Both the position numbers and the translations under genes were made by a program. From NCBI GenBank assembly GCA_900540595.1, contig UQGL01000036.1, positions 1 to 23,256 on the forward strand: a stretch of 23,256 bases of DNA, in the 5' to 3' direction. Source of the DNA: an uncultured Oscillospiraceae bacterium. Lineage in GTDB: Bacteria; Bacillota; Clostridia; Oscillospirales; Ruminococcaceae. This document shows positions 7,222-14,124 of this stretch, in pieces. How positions within the stretch are numbered: the first letter of the stretch is position 1; every line of letters starts with the position of its first letter. Below the pieces are notes generated by a model. That model was not told the DNA's origin, ran no database searches, and saw only the letters and a program-made list of their open reading frames with translations.

Positions 7222-7550
7222 CGAACAAACGCAAAAATATCATCTTCATTGCGGCGGTTCTGGCCGCGGCGGCGGTGCTTTGGCTGGTATGCCGCACCGG
7301 CGGCAGCGGGCATACGGCGGTGCTGCGCTACGGCACGCCGCAGACGGAGCAGCGCATCGACCTGCGCAGGGACGCCGACTATGACATCGACACCGGCCGG
7401 TACACGATCCACCTGCATGTGGAAAACGGCGGCATTGCCTTTGTGGACAGCCCCTGCCCCGACCACCTGTGCGAGGGGTTCGGCGTGCTGAAAAACGAGG
7501 GCGACTGGGCCGCCTGTATGCCGGCGAAGGCGAGCGTTACCATTGAATAA
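7218..7550 (+). CDS. Membrane-anchored NusG domain II protein
   Basis: This 110-residue protein has a basic start (MTNKRKN), one membrane helix or uncleaved signal (about 8-25), and an extracytoplasmic domain that matches the NusG_II family: HVENGGIAFVDSPCPDHLC (67-85) followed by ...ACMPAKASVTIE. The family pattern is a small beta-barrel with a D/S-x-C-P-D-x-x-C motif; Cys80, Cys85 and Cys100 are present here and could form a disulfide or bind a ligand. No biochemical role is established. It starts within the stop codon of rnz (ATGA overlap), which implies joint expression. It is unrelated in function to transcription factor NusG as far as can be seen. Confidence 0.83.
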   Translation: MTNKRKNIIFIAAVLAAAAVLWLVCRTGGSGHTAVLRYGTPQTEQRIDLRRDADYDIDTGRYTIHLHVENGGIAFVDSPCPDHLCEGFGVLKNEGDWAACMPAKASVTIE

Positions 7551-7552
7551 AT

Positions 7553-7625
7553 GTAGGGGCGGATTCCATATCCGCCCGCGGCACCTGCCGTAAGCTGCAC
7601 GGGCGCATATAGAATGCGCCCCTAC
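7553..7625. repeat. Paired GTAGGG palindromes (GGATTCCATATCC core)
   Basis: The left arm GTAGGGGCGGATTCCATAT continues into CCGCCCG. The right arm is CGGGCGCATATAGAATGCGC followed by CCCTAC. The outer ends are therefore complementary (GTAGGGGCG / CGCCCCTAC), enclosing two different hairpins. The left hairpin recurs base for base at 14056-14081 upstream of the SCIFF maturase. Confidence 0.8.
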
Positions 7626-7655
7626 GGCGGCATATGTTTAACAAAAGGAGTTACT

Positions 7656-8156
7656 ATGAACCCAACATTCAAGCAAGTTACCAAGACCCGCTATGTGCAG
7701 CTGGTTTCGGAGCTGGCACAGGAAATTTTTGTGCAGCACTACACCAAGCTGACGCCCAAGGTCGCCGCCGCACTGGCCGATAAGTACCAGAGCGACATCC
7801 TGACCGATGACGAGATCCACAGCGGCGTTATCAACTATTTCCTCGTCTATCTCGGCACCGAGCCGGTGGGCTATTTTGCACTCGACCTCGGCCCGGCGGG
7901 CGCCATGTGCCTGAGCCGCCTGTTTTTGAAGGAGAAGGCCCGCGGCAAGGGCATCGGCCGCAGCGTTGTGGCCTACGCCCAGAAGCTGGCCGAGGGGGAT
8001 GGCCGCAGCCGCCTGTACCTGAAGGTGTGGGCGCGCGACCTCAAGGCTGAGGGCTTTGCGAAAAAATGCCGCTTCCGCAAGGCCGAGACCGCCCCGATGG
8101 AGGTCCTGCCCGGCGTGACGCTGGATATTACCACATGGGAGAAGCTGTGGCGGTAA
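7656..8156 (+). CDS. GNAT-family N-acetyltransferase
   Basis: This 166-residue protein carries the acetyl-CoA pyrophosphate-binding signature RGKGIG (residues 96-101) after a beta strand (AMCLSRLFLKEKA). It also has the preceding VGYFALDL strand and a later LKVWARDLKAEGFAKKCRF segment that replaces the usual N-x-x-A...Y-x-K-x-GF region. The start at 7656 is chosen because AAAAGGAG lies 5 bases before it; the open frame extends upstream into repeat sequence. The substrate cannot be predicted. It stands alone between repeat blocks, with no clear promoter of its own. Confidence 0.85.
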   Translation: MNPTFKQVTKTRYVQLVSELAQEIFVQHYTKLTPKVAAALADKYQSDILTDDEIHSGVINYFLVYLGTEPVGYFALDLGPAGAMCLSRLFLKEKARGKGIGRSVVAYAQKLAEGDGRSRLYLKVWARDLKAEGFAKKCRFRKAETAPMEVLPGVTLDITTWEKLWR

Positions 8157-8168
8157 CGCAGTGAATTT

Positions 8169-8323
8169 GTAGGGGCCGATGCTTGCATCGGCCCGCGGGG
8201 CGTCGAGGACGCCGCCCCCTACAAACGGCAGGCTGCCGGGTAGGGGCCGGGCATGCCCGGCCCTGTACATTCCGGCAAGCACCCCATCCCCGCAAGGCCG
8301 CGGGCCGGACATGTCCGGCCCCT
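8169..8323. repeat. GTAGGG palindrome block upstream of sbcD
   Basis: 8169-8222 pairs two hairpins (GGCCGATGCTTGCATCGGCC and the arm pair GGGGCGTC / GACGCCGCCCC) between GTAGGGG and CCCCTAC edges. 8241-8323 is a copy of the CCGGGCATGCCCGG ... CCGGACATGTCCGG two-hairpin element found four more times in the window. No gene is seen in this 200-base gap. Confidence 0.82.
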
Positions 8324-8357
8324 GCAGCGCGGTAAACGCAAAATCTGGAGATACACT

Positions 8358-9491
8358 ATGAAACTTCTGCACTTGGCTGACCTGCACCTTGGCAAACGGG
8401 TCAACGGGTTTGATATGCTGGAGGATCAGCGCTTTATTCTGGAGCAGATCCTGACCCTCTGCGATAAGCACGGCGTCGAGGCCGTGGTGCTGGCGGGCGA
8501 CATCTACGACACCCCCGTCCCCCCGGCTGCGGCCTGCACGCTGCTCGACTGGTTTTTGACACAGCTTTCGCTGCGGCATGTACCAGTGCTGGCCGTGTCC
8601 GGCAACCACGACAGCGCCGAGCGCCTTGATTTTGCCAGCGGCCTGCTGGCAGAGCAGGGCGTCTACATCGCCGGGCGGTTCCACGGCATGCCCAAGCAGG
8701 TCGTGCTGCATGACCGCTACGGCCCCCTTGAATTTACCCTGCTGCCCTTTGTGCGGGCGGCCACCGTGCGCCACTATCTGCCCGAGGCCGAGATCTCCGA
8801 CTATGATTCCGCCGTGGGCGCGGCGCTCGCCGTCTGTGAGCCTGCCGCCCCCCGCCGCGTGCTGGTGGCCCACCAGATGGTGGTCTCCGGCGTATGCCCG
8901 CCCCAGCTTGCCGGCAGTGAGACGGCCCCCCTGACGGTCGGCACGGTGGATTCTATTGATGCAGCGCGGTTTGCGGGCTTCTGCTATGCGGCGCTTGGGC
9001 ATATCCACCGCGCGCAGCGGGTCGGCATTGACGCCGTGCGGTACGCCGGCTCGCCGCTGTGCTACCATCTGGACGAGTGCGGTATGCAGAAATCCGCCAC
9101 CCTTGTGCGGATCGGCAAGCGCGGTGTCGAAAAGATCGAGCAGCTGCCGCTGACGCCCCGCCGCGCCATGCGCCACCTGACCGGCCCGCTGGCCAAGCTG
9201 GTCGCGCACCCCACCGATACCGAGGATTATATCTGGGCGACCCTGACCGACCCGACTCCGCTGCCCGATGCGATGGCCCAGCTGCGCGCGGCCTACCCCA
9301 ATGCGATGCGGCTCGACTACCAGCCCAGGGGCACGGCTGCGCTGCCGGCCGATATGACGCAGGCCGTCAAGGGCAAGCCCTTTGCCGAGCTGTTTCAGGA
9401 CTTTTTCACCAAGATGAACGGCCGTGCCCTGACGACCGAGGAAGTGCTGGCCGTGAAAAAACTGCGCGAGGAGGCGTCAAAAAGCGAATGA
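8358..9491 (+). CDS. sbcD: Exonuclease SbcD (Mre11-type nuclease subunit)
   Basis: This 377-residue metallophosphoesterase is the nuclease half of the SbcCD complex, which trims DNA ends and cuts hairpins and cruciforms. The five metal-binding motifs are in order: ADLHLGK (Asp8, His10), AGDIYD (Asp48), SGNHDS (82-86), VAHQM (His172) and GHIHR (214-218). The ATG at 8358 is favoured by TCTGGAG seven bases upstream and because it begins the conserved MKLLHLADLHLG; the open frame extends upstream into repeats. The stop overlaps the sbcC start (ATGA), the usual coupled arrangement. Its neighbours are rich in perfect palindromes, which are the kind of substrate this complex processes. Confidence 0.96.
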   Translation: MKLLHLADLHLGKRVNGFDMLEDQRFILEQILTLCDKHGVEAVVLAGDIYDTPVPPAAACTLLDWFLTQLSLRHVPVLAVSGNHDSAERLDFASGLLAEQGVYIAGRFHGMPKQVVLHDRYGPLEFTLLPFVRAATVRHYLPEAEISDYDSAVGAALAVCEPAAPRRVLVAHQMVVSGVCPPQLAGSETAPLTVGTVDSIDAARFAGFCYAALGHIHRAQRVGIDAVRYAGSPLCYHLDECGMQKSATLVRIGKRGVEKIEQLPLTPRRAMRHLTGPLAKLVAHPTDTEDYIWATLTDPTPLPDAMAQLRAAYPNAMRLDYQPRGTAALPADMTQAVKGKPFAELFQDFFTKMNGRALTTEEVLAVKKLREEASKSE

Positions 9492-11983
9492 AACCCCGGA
9501 AGTTGATCTTGAACGCCTTCGGCCCCTACGCCGGCCGCACAGAGCTGGATTTTGCGGCGTTCGGCGGCAACGGCCTGTTTTTGATCGGCGGCGATACCGG
9601 CGCGGGCAAGACCGCCCTGTTTGACGCCATCACCTTTGCGCTCTACGGCGAGACCTCGGGCGAAAATAGAAAAACAACGATGCTGCGCAGCGATTTTGCT
9701 GCACCGGAGGCCGAGACCTCGGTGGAGCTGACCTTTACCCACCGGGGGCGCAGCTACACGGTGCGCCGCTGGCCCGACCAGCAGCGCGCGGCCAAGCGGG
9801 GCAGCGGCATGGTCAAGGTGCCCGCCAAGGCCGAGCTCATCCGCGAGCCGGACGAGCCGGTCAGCGGTGCCTCCGCTGTGACGGACGCCGTTGTCAAGCT
9901 GCTGGGCATTGACGCCAAGCAGTTTGCGCAGGTGTCGATGCTGGCGCAGAATGATTTCACCCGGCTGCTGAACGCCCCCTCCGCCGAGCGGGCCGCCATC
10001 CTGCGCCGCGTTTTTGACACGGCCGACCACCAGCGCCTTGGACAGGCCGCCGTGGACTACGCCCGCCGCGCCGAGGAGGAATGTAAGCGGCTGGATGATG
10101 TACTTTTGATGCATGTGGGTGCCCTGCTGGGGGATGGCGCCGATGAGCAGACCGCCGCCGAGCTAGCCGAAATGCAGGACGACCGCGACCCGTTTGCCGC
10201 AGGCGCTGCCGCCGAGCTTGGCAAGCTGCTGCTTGAGGCCGATGAGGCGAACGAGAAGCGCCAGACCGCCGTCATGAAGGAGCTGGACGAGAAGATCGCC
10301 CGCGGTGACGCCGGCCTTAAAATTGCCGAGGAGCGCGCCGCCCGCCGCCGCCAGCTGGCCGGCCTCATCGCCGAGGAGCAGCGCGCCGCCGATGTCGAGC
10401 ACCAGACCGACATCATCATGGCCGACCTTGAAAAACGGACGGCGAGCCTCAAGGAGAGCATTGCCAAAAACGAGGCCGACCGCGCCGCGCTGAGCCAGGC
10501 CGAGGCCGACCTGCTGAAAACCGACCACCGCATTGAGCTGGCGGAGGGGCTTTCCGCCGACTGCAGGCAGCTTTTGAGCCAGCTGCAGGACGCCGACAAA
10601 GCCCGGCAGGACGCCGCAGACCGCCAGACCGCCTATGTGGCGGCGCAGGCCGCGCTGGACAAGGCCGAGGAAGAGTACAGCACGCTGCAGCGCCAGCTTA
10701 ACGCCAACCGCGCCGGCCTGCTGGCCCGTGATCTGGAAAAGGGCAAGCCCTGCCCGGTCTGCGGCTCGACCCGCCACCCCAAGATCGCGGCCCTGCCCAA
10801 GGACCACATCACCGAAAAGCAGCTGGAGGAGCGCGAGAAGGAGCTGACGGCCCAGCGCCGCACAACGGCCGCCGCCAGCCGCACCGCCGGTGACGCCGCT
10901 GCCCACGCGCATGAGCTGCGCGCGGCATTGCAGCGCGATGCAGATGGATTTTTCGCACGCCGCGGGGACCGCTATACGGGCAAGCCCGCCGCCGAGCTGA
11001 CACCGGACGAGCTGAAAGCCGCCCTGACCGCCCAGCAGGAGAGCTTGGCCGAGGGGCTGCGCGGCCTGCAGGCCGACCACCTGAAGCTGAAGCAAAAGAC
11101 CGACCGCGCCAAGAGCCTTGCCAAGCAGGCAGACATCCTGACCCGCCAGTTGGCTGAACTGGACAAGCAGCAGTTTGCCGCCACCCGCCGCGCCGCCAAC
11201 GCCAAGGCAGGCCACGCCGCTGCCACGGCCCGCGTGCAGCAGATGCAGGAGACGATGCCCAAGCGGGATAACCCCGATGCGCTGGAGCGCCTGCAGGAGG
11301 CGCTGGCCCGGCTGCGCAGCGACCGCGCCGCCGCCATGGATGCCCGCGATGCGGCGGTCCACCGGCTGCACACCAACCGCGCCGCGCTGGATGCCCTGCA
11401 CAAGGCCATGCGGGAGAGCGCCGCCGCCCGGGAAAAGCGGGCCATGTGGGACAACCTCTCCAAAACGATCAACGGCAACCTGACCGGCAAAATCAAGCTG
11501 CCGTTTGAACAGTACGTACAGGCGTTCTATTTTGACGGCGTGGTCGAGGCTGCCAACCTGCGCTTCACCCGCATGACGGACGGGCAGTACCGCCTGCTGC
11601 GCCGCCGGAGCGAGGCCGTCAGCGGTAAGACCGCGCTGGATCTCGATGTTTTTGACGCCTACACCGGCAAGACCCGCCCGGTGGGCAGCCTGTCGGGCGG
11701 CGAGAGCTTTATGGCCGCCCTGAGCCTTGCGCTGGGCATCAGCGATACGATCCAGCAGAACGCGGGCGGCGTGGTCATCGAAACGCTGTTTATTGACGAG
11801 GGCTTCGGCTCGCTTGACGCCGACAGCCTTGAAAAGGCCGTTGATACGCTGGCCGGGCTGGCCGGGGGCGATAAGCTCATCGGCGTCATCTCCCATGTCG
11901 AGGCTCTGCAGGACCGCCTGACCCGCCAGATCCGCGTGACCAAGACACGGGCGGGCAGTAAGGCAGAAATTGAGATTTCGTAA
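9488..11983 (+). CDS. sbcC: SbcC ATPase (Rad50-type SMC-like subunit)
   Basis: This 831-residue protein is the ATPase partner of SbcD. It shows the Walker A motif GGDTGAGKT (34-42), the Q-loop region ...VSMLAQNDFTRLLNA, long Ala/Glu/Arg-rich coiled coils on either side of a zinc-hook CPVC (Cys422, Cys425), the ABC signature LSGGES (735-740), and Walker B LFIDEGFGSLD (Asp770, Glu771). It is shorter than E. coli (about 1,050) or Bacillus (about 1,130) SbcC because the coiled coils are short. The start at 9488 overlaps the sbcD stop by four bases. A longer open frame reading back into sbcD is rejected, since MKPRKLILNAFGPYAG is the canonical N-terminus. Confidence 0.96.
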   Translation: MKPRKLILNAFGPYAGRTELDFAAFGGNGLFLIGGDTGAGKTALFDAITFALYGETSGENRKTTMLRSDFAAPEAETSVELTFTHRGRSYTVRRWPDQQRAAKRGSGMVKVPAKAELIREPDEPVSGASAVTDAVVKLLGIDAKQFAQVSMLAQNDFTRLLNAPSAERAAILRRVFDTADHQRLGQAAVDYARRAEEECKRLDDVLLMHVGALLGDGADEQTAAELAEMQDDRDPFAAGAAAELGKLLLEADEANEKRQTAVMKELDEKIARGDAGLKIAEERAARRRQLAGLIAEEQRAADVEHQTDIIMADLEKRTASLKESIAKNEADRAALSQAEADLLKTDHRIELAEGLSADCRQLLSQLQDADKARQDAADRQTAYVAAQAALDKAEEEYSTLQRQLNANRAGLLARDLEKGKPCPVCGSTRHPKIAALPKDHITEKQLEEREKELTAQRRTTAAASRTAGDAAAHAHELRAALQRDADGFFARRGDRYTGKPAAELTPDELKAALTAQQESLAEGLRGLQADHLKLKQKTDRAKSLAKQADILTRQLAELDKQQFAATRRAANAKAGHAAATARVQQMQETMPKRDNPDALERLQEALARLRSDRAAAMDARDAAVHRLHTNRAALDALHKAMRESAAAREKRAMWDNLSKTINGNLTGKIKLPFEQYVQAFYFDGVVEAANLRFTRMTDGQYRLLRRRSEAVSGKTALDLDVFDAYTGKTRPVGSLSGGESFMAALSLALGISDTIQQNAGGVVIETLFIDEGFGSLDADSLEKAVDTLAGLAGGDKLIGVISHVEALQDRLTRQIRVTKTRAGSKAEIEIS

Positions 11984-11989
11984 CCCCGA

Positions 11990-12146
11990 AGGCTTCTCCC
12001 CTTGGGGGAGAAGCTGCCGCCCGCAGGCGGCTGATGAGGGGAGAGCCTGCCGCTGCCAGCCGCAAAAGGGAGGGCACGGCAGACCCGTCCCTCATCCGCC
12101 CTCGGGCGGGGCCTCGGGCACCTTCCCCCACCAGGGGGAAGGCTTT
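11990..12146. repeat. MITE-like composite repeat between sbcC and the decarboxylase gene
   Basis: It begins GGCTTCTCCCC TTGGGGGAGAAG and ends CCTTCCCCCACCAGGGGGAAGG. Internal paired arms are CCGCCCGCAGGCGG, CTGATGAGGGG / CCCTCATCCG and CCGCCCTCGGGCGG. The element at 19506-19656 is the same type in reverse layout, and 4135-4346 is a diverged copy. It ends 19 bases before the next start codon. Confidence 0.82.
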
Positions 12147-12164
12147 TCTGTTGGAAGGTAACCT

Positions 12165-13571
12165 ATGACTGTAAAATCAACGCTGCAACAACAATTAGAA
12201 AACCTCTCCGCTGCCCGCTACCCGCTGCACATGCCCGGCCACAAGCGCCGCGCCTTGCCCGCACCGGGGCTTGGCTGCGCTGCGTGGGATATGACCGAAA
12301 TTGACGGTGCGGACGACCTGCACGATGCGGACGGCATTTTGGCCGCCGCCATGCAGCGCACCGCCGCCCTGTACGGCAGCCGCCGCTGCTGGTATCTGGT
12401 GGGGGGCAGCACAGTCGGCCTGCTGGCGGGCATCCGCGCGCTGGCACCCTTCGGCAGTGGGGTCATCGTGGCGCGCAACTGCCACAAGGCCGTCTATCAC
12501 GCCCTTGAGCTGGGGCAGCTGACCGCCCATTACCTGACGCCGCCGGTCGATGCGGCGTTCGGCATCTACGGCAGCGTGCCGCCCGCCGCGGTGGCTGCCG
12601 CGCTCGATGCGCACCCGCAGGCGCGCTGCGTCATCCTGACCAGCCCGACTTACGAGGGCGTTGTAAGCGATATAGCGTCCATTGCAAGGCTCTGCCACGC
12701 GCACGGCGTGCCGCTGCTTGTCGATGAGGCGCACGGCGCGCACTATCTGCCGTTTGCCGCGCAGTACGGCTGGCAGGGCAGTGCGGTCGCGGCGGGGGCC
12801 GACCTTGTCGTGCAAAGCGCCCACAAAACGCTGCCCAGCCTGACCCAGACCGCCTTTTTGCAGCTGAACGGCAGCCTTGCGGACCCCGCCGAGGTCGAGC
12901 GCCAGCTTGATGTATTTGAGACAAGCTCACCCAGCTACCCGCTGCTCGTCAGTCTGGACGGCTGCACCAGCTGGCTGGCGCAGCAGGGGTGCGCGGCCTT
13001 TGCCGCATGGCGCGCCCGGCTGGACCGATTTGACGCTGCAGCGAAAAAGCTGCAGAACACGCGCATCCTGTGCTGCGGCGCGGACGCGCCCCACCCGGAC
13101 TTTTTTGCGCACGATGCCGGCAAGCTGCTGCTGCAGATCGGCGCGGCGGGCGCGGCGTATTTGCGGGAAAACGGCTTTGAGCCGGAGATGGTCTGCGGAC
13201 CCAATGTGCTGGCGATGACAAGCCCCTGCGATGCAGAGGACGCGCTGGACCGGCTGGCCGATGTGCTGGCCGCGTGGGACAAGACCGCAGCGCCGCCCGC
13301 CGCAGCGCCGCATATCCTGCCCGCGCCCGGCGCGGTGCGCTGCACGATCGGCGCGGCACTGCTGCGCCCGTCCCGCATTGTGCCGATGCAGAGCGCTGTG
13401 GGGCAGACCGCCGCCGAGTACCTCTGGGCCTACCCGCCCGGTGTGCCGCTGATCGCCCCCGGCGAGGAGGTGACGGCGGCGCTGGCCGCCGCGTGTGAGG
13501 CGCTGGAAAAGGCTGGGACAAGGATCAAGCATATTGGGGGAAGCGGGCCGGATAAGATTTCGGTGATTTGA
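12165..13571 (+). CDS. Orn/Lys/Arg decarboxylase family PLP enzyme (short YaaO-like form)
   Basis: This 468-residue protein has the fold-type I signature of the Orn/Lys/Arg decarboxylase major domain: HMPGHKR (22-28), TEIDGADDLHDADG (44-57), LVDEAHGAH (PLP-ring Asp187) and the PLP-binding lysine Lys221 in SAHKTLPSLTQ. The length matches the short Bacillus YaaO/SpeA-like group without the N-terminal wing domain of E. coli LdcC. Likely chemistry is PLP-dependent decarboxylation of a basic amino acid (arginine, lysine or ornithine) in polyamine metabolism; the specific substrate is not readable. The ATG has GGAAGG a few bases upstream. Start and family are secure. Its usual clostridial neighbours (tmk, holB) are absent. 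Confidence 0.9.
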   Translation: MTVKSTLQQQLENLSAARYPLHMPGHKRRALPAPGLGCAAWDMTEIDGADDLHDADGILAAAMQRTAALYGSRRCWYLVGGSTVGLLAGIRALAPFGSGVIVARNCHKAVYHALELGQLTAHYLTPPVDAAFGIYGSVPPAAVAAALDAHPQARCVILTSPTYEGVVSDIASIARLCHAHGVPLLVDEAHGAHYLPFAAQYGWQGSAVAAGADLVVQSAHKTLPSLTQTAFLQLNGSLADPAEVERQLDVFETSSPSYPLLVSLDGCTSWLAQQGCAAFAAWRARLDRFDAAAKKLQNTRILCCGADAPHPDFFAHDAGKLLLQIGAAGAAYLRENGFEPEMVCGPNVLAMTSPCDAEDALDRLADVLAAWDKTAAPPAAAPHILPAPGAVRCTIGAALLRPSRIVPMQSAVGQTAAEYLWAYPPGVPLIAPGEEVTAALAAACEALEKAGTRIKHIGGSGPDKISVI

Positions 13572-13576
13572 AGGCC

Positions 13577-13712
13577 GCAAAGCCCCTCAGGCCTCGCAGG
13601 CTCGGCCAGCTCCCCACATTGTGGGGAGCCTTTTGCGCGGGCGGAGCCCGCGAGAAAAGCCTCCCCTTATAGGGGAGGTGGCCGAGCGAAGCAAGGCCGG
13701 AGGGGCTTTGCC
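13577..13712. repeat. MITE-like composite repeat upstream of the SCIFF gene
   Basis: Terminal inverted repeats are GCAAAGCCCCTC and GAGGGGCTTTGC (perfect over 12 bases). Inside are TCCCCACATTGTGGGGA, GCGGGCGGAGCCCGC and CCTCCCCTTATAGGGGAGG palindromes. It is the best-preserved copy of the type at 2171-2305. It ends about 26 bases before the SCIFF -35 box. Confidence 0.88.
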
Positions 13713-13738
13713 GCTGCCGCTTTGCCTTGATTGCCCCC

Positions 13739-13767
13739 TTGACACCCCCGCCAAAACCGTGTATAAT
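13739..13767 (+). promoter_or_regulatory. Full-consensus SigA promoter of the SCIFF gene
   Basis: TTGACA (13739-13744), a 17-base spacer and TATAAT (13762-13767) match the housekeeping consensus at every position. The start codon follows about 38 bases later. This is the strongest promoter in the window and predicts abundant SCIFF transcript. Confidence 0.92.
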
Positions 13768-13805
13768 AGTAATAATTCTAAAATGTATAAAGGGGTGACT
13801 GTTTT

Positions 13806-13952
13806 ATGAAGCACATCCAGACTCTCGAGACCCGCGATATGGCGAAGAGCCTGCTGAACGGCGGCTGCGGCGAGTGCCAGACTTCCTGCCAGAGCGCCTG
13901 CAAGACCAGCTGCGGCATTGCCAACCAGCCTTGCGAGAAGACCGACAAGTAA
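13806..13952 (+). CDS. scfA: SCIFF ribosomal peptide precursor (six cysteines in forty-five)
   Basis: This 48-residue peptide has the conserved SCIFF leader (MKHIQTLETR...SLLNGG) and a Cys-rich core with six cysteines at 21, 24, 28, 32, 36 and 43 (CGECQTSCQSACKTSC ... C). SCIFF peptides are ribosomally made precursors found in nearly all Clostridia. A neighbouring radical SAM enzyme forms Cys-to-residue thioether links in them. In studied homologues the link, as I recall, joins Cys32 to Thr37. Here residue 37 is Gly (codon GGC), so the link may differ. AAAGGGG lies 9-10 bases before the ATG. The modifying enzyme gene begins 172 bases downstream, beyond a hairpin. The mature role is unknown. 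Identification is very secure; the gene is easily missed because of its size. Confidence 0.95.
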   Translation: MKHIQTLETRDMAKSLLNGGCGECQTSCQSACKTSCGIANQPCEKTDK

Positions 13953-13967
13953 TTTTTGCTGGCTTTG

Positions 13968-14000
13968 ATGCCGGGATGCCGCAGGGCAGCCCGGCATTTT
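13968..14000 (+). terminator. Hairpin between scfA and scfB (partial terminator)
   Basis: ATGCCGGG (13968-13975) pairs with CCCGGCAT (13990-13997), and inner TGCC/GGCA pairs extend the stem. A TTTT-CT tract follows. It lies 15 bases after the SCIFF stop. No second promoter is evident before the maturase gene, so it probably ends most transcripts and lets a minority read on. That would give high peptide and low enzyme levels. Confidence 0.7.
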
Positions 14001-14016
14001 CTATGATATGATGCGG

Positions 14017-14081
14017 TGGGGCGCATAGGGAATGTGCCCCCGCAAGGGGAATGCCGTAGGGGCGGATTCCATATCCGCCCG
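14017..14081. repeat. GTAGGG palindrome in the scfA-scfB gap
   Basis: 14056-14081 is an exact copy of the GTAGGGGCGGATTCCATAT hairpin at 7553. The preceding bases (GGGGCGCATAGGGAATGTGC and CCCCGCAAGGGG) form a second hairpin, a diverged version of its partner. The unit lies within the SCIFF operon leader, 44 bases before the maturase start. Confidence 0.8.
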
Positions 14082-14124
14082 TGGCCGCCTGCCGTATATC
14101 CAACCTGACAAAACGGAGAAAACC

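Noticed and set aside
9059..9487. Upstream in-frame extension of sbcC inside sbcD
   Set aside because: The conserved SbcC N-terminus starts at 9488 with an ATGA overlap; the extension is a frame-shifted reading of sbcD.
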